Positions 14,985 through 25,381 of a stretch of DNA of 64,000 nucleotides are shown here, one piece after another. The notes beneath the pieces were generated by a model. It searched no databases and was not told the origin of the DNA. It saw nothing but the letters and a program-made list of their open reading frames with translations. The position numbers and the translations under genes were made by a program. Each line of letters opens with the position of its first letter. Positions within the stretch are counted from its first letter, which is position 1. This DNA comes from JABFRJ01 sp033812735 (lineage in GTDB: Bacteria > Pseudomonadota > Alphaproteobacteria > Rhizobiales > Hyphomicrobiaceae), in the NCBI GenBank assembly GCA_033812735.1, contig JAPXTA010000002.1, positions 28,065-92,064 of the forward strand. The letters are read 5' to 3'.

Positions 14985-16544
14985 GTGTATCGTCGATCTC
15001 ATAGGGTGTTCGGAGCGCTAGCGGCGGTGACGCTTGCCGCTGTAGGTTTGGGCGCCTGCAAGCAGGAAATTCAATTTACGCGCATTCCCCTCCTTGGGGT
15101 CGTCGACGCGGCCGTCAAACCCAATGAGACGTCGGTGTTCCTGTCGGTGCCGGCTGATTTGTCGCGCGTTGTGGCTGCGGCGGAGCAGGCCATCGCCGAG
15201 CCTGTCCGCGCCCGAGACCTCGTCGAGGACATCGCGTGCGATCGGCGCACCGGCAACTCGATCGATTGCAATGACGCCGTGGTGCAGCTCGAACTGACGA
15301 GAAATGGAGCGGTCGAGCTTTCTGCCGATGGTCATTCCCTGCAGGTGACGCTGCCTTTCAAATACATCTTAACCGCCAAGGGCCAGGGATGGGCGGCTTA
15401 TCTCACGGCCGCCAAGTCTGGGTCCGTTACGGCCTCGGTGCTGTTCGATCTGACGTTGAGCCCGGGCTTTCGAATCGAAGCGCGGATGGGGCGCGACATC
15501 GTTTGGAGCGAGCGGACGCTTCCGGTCCTGAAGGGGAAGGTCGCAATCGCCCGGTTCGCGGACGCTAAACTGAAGACGCTATTGAAGTCTGTCGCGGACC
15601 CCTTGCGGGAGGCGCTTGCCGAGCAACCCATCCGCGAGGCCAGCGAGACGGCATGGCAATCGCTGCACGAGCCAATCGAGGTCGGGCGGTCGCCGGATCT
15701 TTGGCTTCGCGCGTTGCCCGAGCGGTTGATGGGGGCGGGGTTCGCTCTCGAGGAGCGGGAGCTTGTCTATCGCGTGCGTATCGATGCTCGCGTTGCTTTG
15801 CATCGTGGGTCGCGGCCTCCGGCGCTGCACCAAAAGCCGATGCCGGAGCCACTGAGAGAGGTTGTCCGCCCGGCGTCCTCCACGGGTGAGGCCAGCACTC
15901 CCGGGCGGACCGTCCTGCGCCTGCCGATCGAGATTTCAGCAAAGGAGTTCAATAAGACAGTGGCTGGTGCTTTTCCTGCGTCTGACGTCATCGAGACGCA
16001 AGCGGCGCCCCGGAGCAGCCCGGTCAAAGTAAAGGTCGGCAAAGTCGATGTGGTGCCGGCGCTCGATAGGCTCGCATTACGGCTTCAACTCGATGTCGTC
16101 GAACCGGCCCGCTTGTTTGGCCTGACGGGCAAGGCCTACCTCGTGGCGAAGCCCGTGTTCGATGCGGCGTCTGGCATCGTCGAATTTTCGGAGATAAGTT
16201 TTCCGGCCAGCGCCTCGCGAAGCCCGCAAGGACCTCCCGGTTTGCACATCGGCGAGGAGCCGTTCGCGAGCCGGTTCAAGATGGCGGCGCGGGTCGGGAT
16301 CGGTTCCGCGATCGGCGACGTGAAGACACGCATCAACGAGCGGATCGAGCAGCAGCTCGGCAAGGATGTGATGCTGCGCGGCCGTTTCGACGATATCCAA
16401 GTGATCAATGTGGAGCCGGTCGAGGGGGCGTTCCGCCTCAACGTTGCGCTTTCCGGAGTATTGTCACTGCACTATGCGGTGAAGCGCGCCAGCAAACTCG
16501 ATCCGTCGGGGGCGACGACGTCGTCGATCCGGCTCTCGCCTTAG
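14985..16544 (+). CDS. DUF4403-like lipoprotein
   Basis: The 519-residue product starts at GTG and carries a lipoprotein signal (AAVTLAAVGLGAC). The mature protein has the two-part arrangement I associate with DUF4403 proteins: alternating beta strands with a polar surface, a middle IWSERTLPVL-like strand (here RDIVWSERTLPVLKGK), and a second half with LRLPIEISAKEFNKTV and RLQLDVVEP. Such proteins may have a lipid-binding or tubular lipid-transfer-like fold. The DUF assignment is from memory of the pattern. It stands alone between ctrA and mccB. Confidence 0.6.
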   Translation: MYRRSHRVFGALAAVTLAAVGLGACKQEIQFTRIPLLGVVDAAVKPNETSVFLSVPADLSRVVAAAEQAIAEPVRARDLVEDIACDRRTGNSIDCNDAVVQLELTRNGAVELSADGHSLQVTLPFKYILTAKGQGWAAYLTAAKSGSVTASVLFDLTLSPGFRIEARMGRDIVWSERTLPVLKGKVAIARFADAKLKTLLKSVADPLREALAEQPIREASETAWQSLHEPIEVGRSPDLWLRALPERLMGAGFALEERELVYRVRIDARVALHRGSRPPALHQKPMPEPLREVVRPASSTGEASTPGRTVLRLPIEISAKEFNKTVAGAFPASDVIETQAAPRSSPVKVKVGKVDVVPALDRLALRLQLDVVEPARLFGLTGKAYLVAKPVFDAASGIVEFSEISFPASASRSPQGPPGLHIGEEPFASRFKMAARVGIGSAIGDVKTRINERIEQQLGKDVMLRGRFDDIQVINVEPVEGAFRLNVALSGVLSLHYAVKRASKLDPSGATTSSIRLSP

Positions 16545-16648
16545 GTCTGAGGGCGCTTCGCTGGCGGCTGCGTGTTCGTCGCAGGGTATGCTTGCTGGGC
16601 GGGCAGGCGTCGGCGTACTAAGTGGCAGGACTTTCAAGAGGAGCCTGC

Positions 16649-18256
<1,608 letters not shown>

Positions 18257-18275
18257 CAAACGCGGGGCCACCGAG

Positions 18276-18884
18276 ATGCCGCTCTTCGTTCACATCGCGC
18301 CCGAGCCGAAGCTCAAAGTCATCTTGAGAAACGGGATCGCGGCGACGGCATGGCGGCCCGATCCGGCCGATCATCCTGACATCGACCGGGTGGTGTGGAT
18401 GTTTCCCGTCCTGGCGAGCGACACGATGACCCTTTCGTGGGCGCGGGAGCTGAAGCGCTGGGGGCGAACGACGCTTGCCGCAATCGCGGTGCGGTTGCGC
18501 GGCGACGAGATGGTGTTTGCGCGGCATTACCGGGAGCAACCGGTGGCGATGACTGCAAGCCAAGCCGTCGGCATCATTCGCGCGGCCGATGATGCGCGGG
18601 GCTACGAAGTCATGGTGCCGCGACGAGTTCGGGCGGATGAGATCACCGGATCGCGCGTGCTCCGGCAGACCTTCGGTTGGCGCTATGCGCCGCAGCTCAA
18701 AGGCAAACCGCTGCCGAGTTGCGACTGTCCGATGTGCCTGCCGCGGGGTGAGGTGAAGGCGGCGGTGCAGCGCGCGCAGATTTTCGAGCGGATCCGCTCG
18801 GAGGGCCGTGAGCTCGAAAGCCGGCTCGCATTGCCTGTGGGGCGGCGCAAACGAAAAGCGCGCGCCGGGAGGCACGCGCTTTGA
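18276..18884 (+). CDS. Hypothetical protein with CxCxxC motif
   Basis: The 202-residue product starts 19 bases after mccB, likely cotranscribed. The first 150 residues look alpha/beta (FVHIAPEPKLKVILRNGI, later DRVVWMFPVLASD and YEVMVPRRV). A short Cys motif (SCDCPMCLPRG, residues about 148-158) could bind metal. The C-terminus is basic (GRRKRKARAGRHAL) and its last codons lie within an inverted repeat. I do not recognise the family. Confidence 0.6.
   Translation: MPLFVHIAPEPKLKVILRNGIAATAWRPDPADHPDIDRVVWMFPVLASDTMTLSWARELKRWGRTTLAAIAVRLRGDEMVFARHYREQPVAMTASQAVGIIRAADDARGYEVMVPRRVRADEITGSRVLRQTFGWRYAPQLKGKPLPSCDCPMCLPRGEVKAAVQRAQIFERIRSEGRELESRLALPVGRRKRKARAGRHAL
18855..18882. terminator. 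Inverted repeat between converging genes
   Basis: An 8-bp stem (AAAGCGCG with CGCGCTTT, 12-base loop) overlaps the last codons of the plus-strand gene and lies just past the atpF stop on the other strand. It could act as a bidirectional terminator, with part of it coding. Confidence 0.5.
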
Positions 18885-18906
18885 ATGTTGCGGGATCGCC
18901 GAACGA

Positions 18907-19422
18907 TCAGTTCAGACGGGCCTTGAGATCGCGGATGGCCTGGTCGACGAGCGGGGCGCCAGCGGCACCGCCTGCCTTGTCGGCCAAAAGCTTCTCGGCG
19001 GCAGCCATGGCGACGTCGACGGCGGTCGAACGGACTTCGCTGATGGCCTGCGCTTCGGCGCGGGCAATCTTGTCCTCGGCGACCTTGGTCCGGCGCTCCA
19101 GGCCTTCCTTCAGGCTGCGGCGCGTTTCGGCGGCGAGGGCTTCGGCTTCGCGTTTGGCGTTCTCGACGATCGCCTTGGCTTCGTCCTCGGCTTCCGTCCG
19201 CTTGCGCTTATAGTCGGCAAGAAGCTTCTCGGCTTCTTCGCGCAGGCGCTTGGCTTCTTCGATTTCGCTCTTGATGGACGCGGCGCGGTCATCGAGCGCC
19301 TTCGTGATCATCGAGGGCACTTTCGCGCGCAGCATCAGCGCGATCAGGATGGCGAAGGCGACGCCGACCCAGAAGGTCGGGTTCATCCAAAATGGTTCGC
19401 CTGCGACGGCCAGCATCACCAT
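18907..19422 (-). CDS. atpF: F0F1 ATP synthase subunit b
   Basis: Subunit b forms half of the peripheral stalk. The 171-residue product has one N-terminal membrane helix (FWVGVAFAILIALML) and a long Lys/Glu/Ala-rich coiled coil. GTGAGG precedes the ATG. The start lies seven bases from the stop of the preceding b' gene. Last gene of the atpI-B-E-F'-F operon; F1 subunit genes are not in the window, as usual in alphaproteobacteria where they form a separate operon. Confidence 0.93.
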   Translation of the reverse strand: MVMLAVAGEPFWMNPTFWVGVAFAILIALMLRAKVPSMITKALDDRAASIKSEIEEAKRLREEAEKLLADYKRKRTEAEDEAKAIVENAKREAEALAAETRRSLKEGLERRTKVAEDKIARAEAQAISEVRSTAVDVAMAAAEKLLADKAGGAAGAPLVDQAIRDLKARLN

Positions 19423-19429
19423 GTGTGCC

Positions 19430-19987
19430 TCACTTGCCGCGAACGGCCGCGATGGCCTTCGCTGCGTCATCGTTGGAAAGGTTGGAGCCGGTCAGCTTCG
19501 ACACGATGGCGGTGACCGTCTCGCCGGCGATGTCGTTGACGCTCGCCATGGCTTTCGTCTTGCTATCGGCGATCCGCTTTTCTGCGGTCGTGACGCGCTG
19601 GGTGATCTCGGCCTCGACCTTCTGGCGTTCCTTGTCGATCTCGGCGGCGAGACCGTCGCGGGTCGACTTGGCGATTTCGCCAGCCTTGCCCTTGGCGTCG
19701 GCCAGGGCCTTTTCGTAGTCGGCGAGCGCCTTCTCGGTCTCGACCTTCAGCTCTTCAGCTTTGGCGAGGTCGCGGCGGATGCCGTCCTGGCGGGCGTCGA
19801 TCACGTCGGTGATGCGCGGCAGCAGGAATTTGGAGAGGGCGACGTAGAGGAATCCGAATGTGATCGCGAGCCAGATCAGCTGCGCGGAGAAACTTGTCGA
19901 GTCGAACGGCGGAAAGCTCGCCTCGGGGCCCTTGGCGGGAACCGCGGTGCTCGTCTGGACGCCGGATTTTGCGGCGGGCGTTGCCAT
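19430..19987 (-). CDS. atpF': F0F1 ATP synthase subunit b'
   Basis: This is the second, divergent b-type stalk subunit typical of photosynthetic and other alphaproteobacteria. The 185-residue product has a short Pro/Ala-rich leader, a membrane helix (LIWLAITFGFLYVALSKFLLPRI) and a coiled-coil stalk. I used the ATG giving MATPAAKSG; two upstream in-frame ATGs are possible. It pairs with the neighbouring b subunit as a heterodimer. Confidence 0.92.
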   Translation of the reverse strand: MATPAAKSGVQTSTAVPAKGPEASFPPFDSTSFSAQLIWLAITFGFLYVALSKFLLPRITDVIDARQDGIRRDLAKAEELKVETEKALADYEKALADAKGKAGEIAKSTRDGLAAEIDKERQKVEAEITQRVTTAEKRIADSKTKAMASVNDIAGETVTAIVSKLTGSNLSNDDAAKAIAAVRGK

Positions 19988-20157
19988 GGGCGTGTCATCT
20001 CGGGGCTGAAGGGCCATCTGCACCGGCACGGATGCCGGCTACGAATCTTGTCGACAGGTAGCTGTCTGATCGAAAGCGACTGTCGGCTCAAACGATCCGC
20101 TGCGGCTGACGGCATTTGAAGCCGCAAGCCGCAGGGCGTCTCGTCGGAGCGGCCGTA

Positions 20158-20385
20158 TCAGACGGCGAACAGGAGCAGAAGCGCGATCAGCAGCGAGAAG
20201 ATGCCGAGGGCTTCCGTCAGGGCGAAGCCGAGCAGCAACGTGCCGCGCTGGCCGTCAGCGGCCGACGGGTTGCGCAGGGCGCCGGAGAGGAACTGGCCGA
20301 ACAGGTTGCCGAGGCCGATGCCTGCACCGGCCATGCCGAGGCATGCGAGACCAGCGCCGATGTACTTGGCTGCTACGGGATCCAT
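20158..20385 (-). CDS. atpE: F0F1 ATP synthase subunit c
   Basis: The 75-residue proteolipid has two membrane helices, the Gly-rich first helix (GAGLACLGMAGAGIGLG), the polar loop RNPSA, and the proton-binding Glu58 in LLGFALTEALGIF. It forms the rotor ring. GGAGC precedes the ATG by six bases. Length and sequence are typical of alphaproteobacteria. Confidence 0.96.
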   Translation of the reverse strand: MDPVAAKYIGAGLACLGMAGAGIGLGNLFGQFLSGALRNPSAADGQRGTLLLGFALTEALGIFSLLIALLLLFAV

Positions 20386-20436
20386 CAAAGTGCTCCTTGG
20401 GGTTGAGACGGATATGAGTTGGAAACTGTCAGCGTC

Positions 20437-21204
20437 TCAGTGGGCGCCGTGGACGGCATCACTGAGGTAGACACAGGTGAGAACGGCGAACACGTAGGCC
20501 TGCAGGAAGGCGACCAGCAGCTCCAGCGCTGACAGCGCGACGGTGAGGCCGAGCGGCAGGATCGAGAGGATGCCCCAGGTCGCACCGGCGGCAATCAGCG
20601 TCGCGACGAAGCCGGCGAAGATCTTGAGGGCGATGTGGCCCGCGAGCATGTTCGCGAAAAGACGAACAGAAAGCGAAACCGGGCGCGAGATGAACGAGAT
20701 GATTTCGATCGGTATCAACAGCGGCATCAGCACCGCCGGGACGCCCGACGGCACGAAGAGCTTGAGGAAGCCGACGCCGTGGTTGATGAAGCCGTAGACG
20801 ATGACGACGGTGATCACCAGGAGTGCCAGCGCGACCGTGACGATGATGTGGCTGGTGATGGTGAAGAAGCCCGGGATCATGCCGAGCATGTTGGCGACGA
20901 GCACGAAGGCGAAGAGCGAAAAGACGAAGGGGAAGAATTTCTTGCCGTCCTTGCCGTCGTCGAGATTGTCCCGGACCGTATTGGCGACGAATTCGTAAAG
21001 CATTTCAGCGACGGACTGGATGCGGCCCGGTACACGCTCGGCGCCGCGCATCGCGTATGCGAGGAACGCGCAAATCAGCCCGACCGTCAGAATCATGAAG
21101 ACGGTCGAGTTGGTGATCGAGGCGTCGAAGCCGAACAGCTTCAAATCGACGATCTTCTTCAGAGCGAACTGCTCGATGGGACTATGCCCGCCACCGGCTG
21201 CCAC
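20437..21204 (-). CDS. atpB: F0F1 ATP synthase subunit a
   Basis: The 255-residue membrane protein forms the proton half-channels. It has the conserved polar helix with essential Arg (RPVSLSVRLFANMLAGHIALKI), several further hydrophobic helices and the C-terminal LQAYVFAVLTCVYLSDA segment. The start is a GTG. It lies between atpI and atpE in the usual order. Confidence 0.96.
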   Translation of the reverse strand: MAAGGGHSPIEQFALKKIVDLKLFGFDASITNSTVFMILTVGLICAFLAYAMRGAERVPGRIQSVAEMLYEFVANTVRDNLDDGKDGKKFFPFVFSLFAFVLVANMLGMIPGFFTITSHIIVTVALALLVITVVIVYGFINHGVGFLKLFVPSGVPAVLMPLLIPIEIISFISRPVSLSVRLFANMLAGHIALKIFAGFVATLIAAGATWGILSILPLGLTVALSALELLVAFLQAYVFAVLTCVYLSDAVHGAH

Positions 21205-21294
21205 GTTGCTGATCCCCTGCCGTAGTGCGGCGCGCCGCCAGATTTTCCGGGTCGCGCCTGTGATATTGCGGTCTTAGCGTCTTCGATCTGCGAC

Positions 21295-21672
21295 TTACTT
21301 ATCGTCCTCGTCGTCCTCTTTCACCGATGGGGCGGGGGGTGTCTTTTCCCTGCCCGCCACCCGGATCAAGTTGAGCATGCCGGCGGCAGTGCCCAACAAG
21401 AAAAAGAGGATGAAAAGCCATGGCTTGGTGCCAAGCCATTGATCAAGAAACCAGCCGATCGCGCCGCCCGCAATGACGCCACCGATCAGTTCGGTGGCCA
21501 ATCGCATGCCGCGTCCCATGGCATCGCCGCGTCCTGATTTTGAAGGCCCGCCGCTCCGGTGCTTAGCTGTTTCCAGCTTCGCGCCCAGTTCGCTGGCACG
21601 CTTTCTAATCGCCTCCCGCTCATCAGGACTGATCTGCCCTGGCTCGCGGTCGTTGGACTTGTCATTCGCCAT
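21295..21672 (-). CDS. atpI: ATP synthase accessory protein AtpI/AtpZ
   Basis: The 125-residue product has a charged N-terminus, two membrane helices (ELIGGVIAGGAIGWFLDQWLG and WLFILFFLLGTAAGMLNLIR) and an acidic tail, as in AtpI proteins that help c-ring assembly. It is the first gene of the F0 operon. I chose the ATG giving MANDKSND with GGAG before it; the longer in-frame extension overlaps the divergent promoter region. Confidence 0.88.
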   Translation of the reverse strand: MANDKSNDREPGQISPDEREAIRKRASELGAKLETAKHRSGGPSKSGRGDAMGRGMRLATELIGGVIAGGAIGWFLDQWLGTKPWLFILFFLLGTAAGMLNLIRVAGREKTPPAPSVKEDDEDDK

Positions 21673-21919
21673 GGGGAAGCGCTCCGGTGAACGCAGAACG
21701 CCCAAACGAAACCGTTCACCCCGCCTGCAATACATACAGGCAGCATGATCGGCTGGTTTTTCGACGCGGCGGACCATAGGCATGGGGGGAGGGGGTGTCA
21801 ACAGAGCACCAACCCGGCCTTTCGGCCTATGCTGGTCCAAAATGACGCAGGTGGGTGGCTGGGGCATGGCTGGCCTGCCGCGCCTTGTGCGTGATGCTGC
21901 AAGGCTCTACCTCTCGGCG

Positions 21920-23806
21920 ATGCTTGAGACTTTGTTCAGATGGTTCGAGACGCGGATTGGCGCGTTTCCCGAGGCCGCCCCCGAGCGGCCGCCAGCCTCG
22001 CTTGGGGCGTTCTATTGGTATTTTCTAAGACCGATCTGGCCGGCGCTCGCGCTGTTGGTGGTGGTCGGGCTGATCGGGTCGGTCATAGAGGTGCTGCTGC
22101 TTGCCTGGGTTGGCAATCTCGTCGATCTGATGAAGGCGACGGCCGATCCCCAGACATTCGTGCGCGATCACGGCTGGACCCTCGCCGGGATGGGGTTCGT
22201 GGCGCTGATTCTGCGTCCGGTTATCTCGACGCTGCACGACTTGGTCAAAAATCAAATGATCGCGCCGTCGTTCACGACTCGGGTCAGGTGGCTGACGCAT
22301 CGCTATGTCGTCCGCCAGTCGATGAGCTTTTTCCAGAACGATTTCGCGGGGCGGATCGCCAATCACGTCATGCAGGCGGCGCAAGCGGTCAGGAATTCCG
22401 CGGTGCAGCTGACGGAAGGGATCTGGTACGGCCTCGTGCATTGGGCCGGGACAGTCGCGTTGTTCTGGATGGCGGATATCCGGCTAGTGGTGCCGGTCGT
22501 GCTGTGGGTGATGGCGTACGGCGCGATCCTCTGGTTTTTCGTCCCGCGCGTGCAGGAGCTATCGGCGGCGGCGGCGGAGGGGCGCTCGGTCGTGACCGGG
22601 CGGATCGTCGATAGCTACACCAACATTTCGACGGTCAAACTTTTCGCGCACACGGATCGCGAGGATCGTTATGCGCGGGAAGGGATGGAGGACGCGCTGG
22701 AGCGTTGGCATGCGTCGAATCGCAATCTGACGCTGATGGAGTTTGCGATCTGGTCGCTCAACGGCGTGCTGATCGTTGTCGCGACCGGCATGACGATCTG
22801 GCTTTGGATGGCTGGCAGCGTCACGCTCGGGACGGTCGCGGTCGTGACTGGCCTCACCATCCGTCTGATGAACATCTCCGGCTGGATCTTCTGGGTTGTC
22901 GCGGGCGTGTTCGAGGATATCGGCACGGTTCGCCAGGGGATGGAGACGATTTCGCGGGCGAGCACGATCCTCGACAAGCCGGCTGCCAAGCAGATCTCTG
23001 TCGACAAGGGCGTGATCGAGTTCGACAAGGTCAAATTCAATTACGGCAGGGCCAAGGGCTTGCCGGGCGCTGATGCAGCACGCGTGATCGACAACTTCTC
23101 GCTGGTGATCCGGCCAGGCGAAAAGGTCGGGCTGGTCGGCCGCTCGGGTGCCGGCAAGTCGACGCTCGTCAATCTGCTGTTGCGCTTCTACGATGTCGAG
23201 GGCGGACGCATTCTGATCGACGGACAAGACATTGCCGACGTGACGCAGGATTCACTTCGGGCGAATATCGGCATGGTGACGCAGGATACGTCTCTGATGC
23301 ACCGGTCGGTGAAGGACAACATACTCTATGGGCGCCCCGACGCGAGCGAGGCGGATTTGATCCGTGCTGCCGAGCGGTCGCAGGCGCATAAGTTCATCGA
23401 GGCACTCGAAGACGGCAAGGGACGCAAGGGCTACGACGCGCATGTCGGCGAACGGGGCGTGAAGCTATCGGGCGGGCAACGTCAGCGGATTGCGATCGCG
23501 CGGGTGCTTTTGAAGAATGCACCGATCCTCATTCTGGACGAGGCGACGAGCGCGCTCGATAGTGAGGTCGAGGCGGCGATCCAGGAGCAGCTCTACAACC
23601 TGATGGAGGGCAAGACGGTGATTGCGATTGCGCACCGGCTTTCGACGATCGCGGCGATGGACCGGTTGGTCATCATGGACCAGGGACGGATCGTCGAGGA
23701 AGGGACGCATCAGGACTTGCTGGCGCGCGGTGGGCTTTATGCCGAACTTTGGAACCGCCAATCGGGCGGGTTCTTGGCGCAGGACGAAAAGGCGGCGGCG
23801 GAATGA
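21920..23806 (+). CDS. ABC exporter, fused membrane and ATPase domains
   Basis: The 628-residue half-transporter has six membrane helices (residues about 25-330) and a C-terminal ATPase with Walker A GRSGAGKST, signature LSGGQRQRIAIARVLLKNAP, and Walker B ILILDEATSALD. It resembles the MsbA/ATM-like multidrug or lipid exporters common in Rhizobiales. The start was set at MLETLFRWFE, typical of this group; earlier in-frame codons look like leader. Its stop overlaps the start of the acetyltransferase gene (ATGA), so the two are coupled. The substrate is not predictable. Confidence 0.88.
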   Translation: MLETLFRWFETRIGAFPEAAPERPPASLGAFYWYFLRPIWPALALLVVVGLIGSVIEVLLLAWVGNLVDLMKATADPQTFVRDHGWTLAGMGFVALILRPVISTLHDLVKNQMIAPSFTTRVRWLTHRYVVRQSMSFFQNDFAGRIANHVMQAAQAVRNSAVQLTEGIWYGLVHWAGTVALFWMADIRLVVPVVLWVMAYGAILWFFVPRVQELSAAAAEGRSVVTGRIVDSYTNISTVKLFAHTDREDRYAREGMEDALERWHASNRNLTLMEFAIWSLNGVLIVVATGMTIWLWMAGSVTLGTVAVVTGLTIRLMNISGWIFWVVAGVFEDIGTVRQGMETISRASTILDKPAAKQISVDKGVIEFDKVKFNYGRAKGLPGADAARVIDNFSLVIRPGEKVGLVGRSGAGKSTLVNLLLRFYDVEGGRILIDGQDIADVTQDSLRANIGMVTQDTSLMHRSVKDNILYGRPDASEADLIRAAERSQAHKFIEALEDGKGRKGYDAHVGERGVKLSGGQRQRIAIARVLLKNAPILILDEATSALDSEVEAAIQEQLYNLMEGKTVIAIAHRLSTIAAMDRLVIMDQGRIVEEGTHQDLLARGGLYAELWNRQSGGFLAQDEKAAAE

Positions 23807-24273
23807 CCGCGCTTGCGGCGGGCGTGTCGATCCGTGCGGCGGTGCCCGGTGACGCCGGCCGGATCGCTGTGATCGCCGACGAGTTGCGCCATTATCTCGG
23901 TGATCCCCTCGGCAATCTGACAGCGGAAAGAATCCTCGAAGATGGCTTCGGTGATACGCTGGAGTTCGAGGTCCTCGTCGCGGAGCGGGACGGCAACGTC
24001 GTTGCCTACGCCCTTTTCTTGCATGCCTACGAACCGGCTTACGCGGCGCGTGGCTTTTATCTCGCCGACCTCTGCGTCACTGCCAGCGAGCGTGGGTGCG
24101 GCATTGGCCGCGGACTTTTGGAAGCAGTCTCCCGTGTCGCCGGCGAGCGAGGGCGAACGTTCGTGTGGTGGCTTTGCAATCCGAAAAATCAGCACGCGCT
24201 CGATTTCTACCGCAGGCTCGCGCCCGATATCGTCATGCCGAGTGTCGTCCACGTTCGCGTTCTGACGACGTGA
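23803..24273 (+). CDS. GNAT-family N-acetyltransferase
   Basis: The 156-residue product matches the GNAT fold: an N-terminal strand SIRAAVPGDAGRIAVIADEL, strand-and-loop GFYLADLCVTASERGCGIGRGLLEAV carrying the acetyl-CoA pyrophosphate-binding pattern R-G-x-G-I-G, and C-terminal NPKNQHALDFYRRLAPD typical of the last helix. Translation is coupled to the ABC exporter by a 4-base overlap, hinting at modification of the exported compound. The substrate is unknown. Confidence 0.85.
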   Translation: MTALAAGVSIRAAVPGDAGRIAVIADELRHYLGDPLGNLTAERILEDGFGDTLEFEVLVAERDGNVVAYALFLHAYEPAYAARGFYLADLCVTASERGCGIGRGLLEAVSRVAGERGRTFVWWLCNPKNQHALDFYRRLAPDIVMPSVVHVRVLTT

Positions 24274-24286
24274 GCGCCGCTAGCGC

Positions 24287-24331
24287 TTGAATGTCGTTTC
24301 ATGAGAGGCTATTATGTGTCTCAGATGAGAC
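24287..24331 (+). promoter_or_regulatory. Promoter and palindromic operator of the toxin-antitoxin operon
   Basis: TTGAAT (24287-24292) and TATTAT (24310-24315) are separated by 17 bases, a good sigma-70 promoter. A perfect inverted repeat, GTCTCA-GA-TGAGAC (24318-24331), covers the expected start point, 11 bases before the antitoxin ATG. This is a likely autoregulatory operator for the Xre-type antitoxin. Confidence 0.65.
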
Positions 24332-24342
24332 CGGAGACCCTC

Positions 24343-24813
24343 ATGACCGCGGCCGTCAAACAAATCTCCCGTAGCCGCCAGCCGCAGTCGGATGCGGAGC
24401 GCATCGCGGCTTTGCTCGATTTGCCTGTACGTTCGACCGATTTTGCACTGGTCGAGGCGATCGAGCGCGGGCTGCCTGTGTCCTCAGCCGAAGCGATCAT
24501 CGCCGCGCTCGATCCTGACGGCGATACGTTGCAAGTGACGGCGCTGGTGCCGAAGGCGACCTACCATAGGGCCAAGAAGCTGCGTCAGCCGCTCGGACGT
24601 GATCAGAGTGAGCGGCTGCTGGCGTTCGCCCGGGTGGGCGCGGAGGTGTTGCGGCTCTACCGGGGTGATAGCGCCAAGGCATTAGCGTTTCTCAAAGCTG
24701 CGCATCCAATACTTGGCAACCGCACGCCGCTCGATCTTGCTGCCGGGTCGACCGCCGGGGCCGACCTCGTGCTGAAGCTGCTCTATCGTGCCGATGCGGG
24801 CGTCGCTTTGTGA
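24343..24813 (+). CDS. Xre/MbcA/ParS-type antitoxin (DUF2384)
   Basis: The 156-residue product has an N-terminal helical DNA-binding region and a C-terminal MbcA/ParS toxin-binding domain: RLLAFARVGAEVLRLYRGDSAKALAFLKAAHPILGNRTPLDLAAGSTAGADLVLKLLYRADAG. It neutralises the RES toxin encoded next and probably represses the operon through the palindrome at its promoter. GGAG six bases before the ATG decides this start over two upstream ATGs. Its stop overlaps the toxin start (TGATG). Confidence 0.9.
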   Translation: MTAAVKQISRSRQPQSDAERIAALLDLPVRSTDFALVEAIERGLPVSSAEAIIAALDPDGDTLQVTALVPKATYHRAKKLRQPLGRDQSERLLAFARVGAEVLRLYRGDSAKALAFLKAAHPILGNRTPLDLAAGSTAGADLVLKLLYRADAGVAL

Positions 24814-25292
24814 TGTCGCACCGGCGGCTTCGCAAAACGATGCGGGCGTGGCGGATCGGTGATCCGCGCGGGCGGTATCCAATCTATTCGGCTGAAGGTG
24901 CGGCCCTCGTCGAAGGGCGGTGGCATGCGAAAGGACAGCGCGTGATCTATGCGTCGCAGAGCTACTCGACGGCGCTGCTCGAGAAGCTCGTGCACTTCAA
25001 CGGCGTGCTGCCGGAAGGACAGCATTTCATCGAGATCGATATTCCCGTGGGGACAAGCTACGAGCATGCAACGAAGGACAGCGTGCCAGGGTGGGACGAC
25101 GCTGCAGGTGGTAAGGCGCGCGCTTTCGGTAGTGGCTGGCTCCAAGACCATCGCACGGCCATTCTGATCGTGCCGAGCTTCGTGGCGCGGGAAGAGTGGA
25201 ACGTGCTGATCGATCCGGCGCATCCGGACGCGGGCAAGATCGAGGTTGGTCTTGAGAAGCCGGTGCGCTGGGATGCGCGTCTCTTCAAGTAA
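24813..25292 (+). CDS. RES-domain toxin
   Basis: The 159-residue product is a RES-domain protein, named for conserved Arg-Glu-Ser: AWRIGDPRGRY, EGRWHAKGQRVIYASQSYSTALLEKLVHF, and a C-terminal NVLIDPAHPDAGKI with typical ending PVRWDARLFK. RES toxins degrade or modify NAD+ (as MbcT and ParT do), causing growth arrest. Gene order antitoxin-toxin with overlapping codons is standard. A GTG three bases upstream is an alternative start. Confidence 0.92.
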   Translation: MSHRRLRKTMRAWRIGDPRGRYPIYSAEGAALVEGRWHAKGQRVIYASQSYSTALLEKLVHFNGVLPEGQHFIEIDIPVGTSYEHATKDSVPGWDDAAGGKARAFGSGWLQDHRTAILIVPSFVAREEWNVLIDPAHPDAGKIEVGLEKPVRWDARLFK

Positions 25293-25381
25293 CCTTCGAA
25301 ACAGACCAAGACCACGAACTTGATTGACTTCGCGGCGCCGGGGCAGATCATCCGGCACAACTGGCTTTTTTGGAGATGACC

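Noticed and set aside
25293..25381. Possible SAM-II or SAM-V riboswitch in front of metY
   Set aside because: Methionine genes in this group often have one, and a GATT appears near 25323, but the flanking stem and the conserved AAAG-type pseudoknot half are not present.
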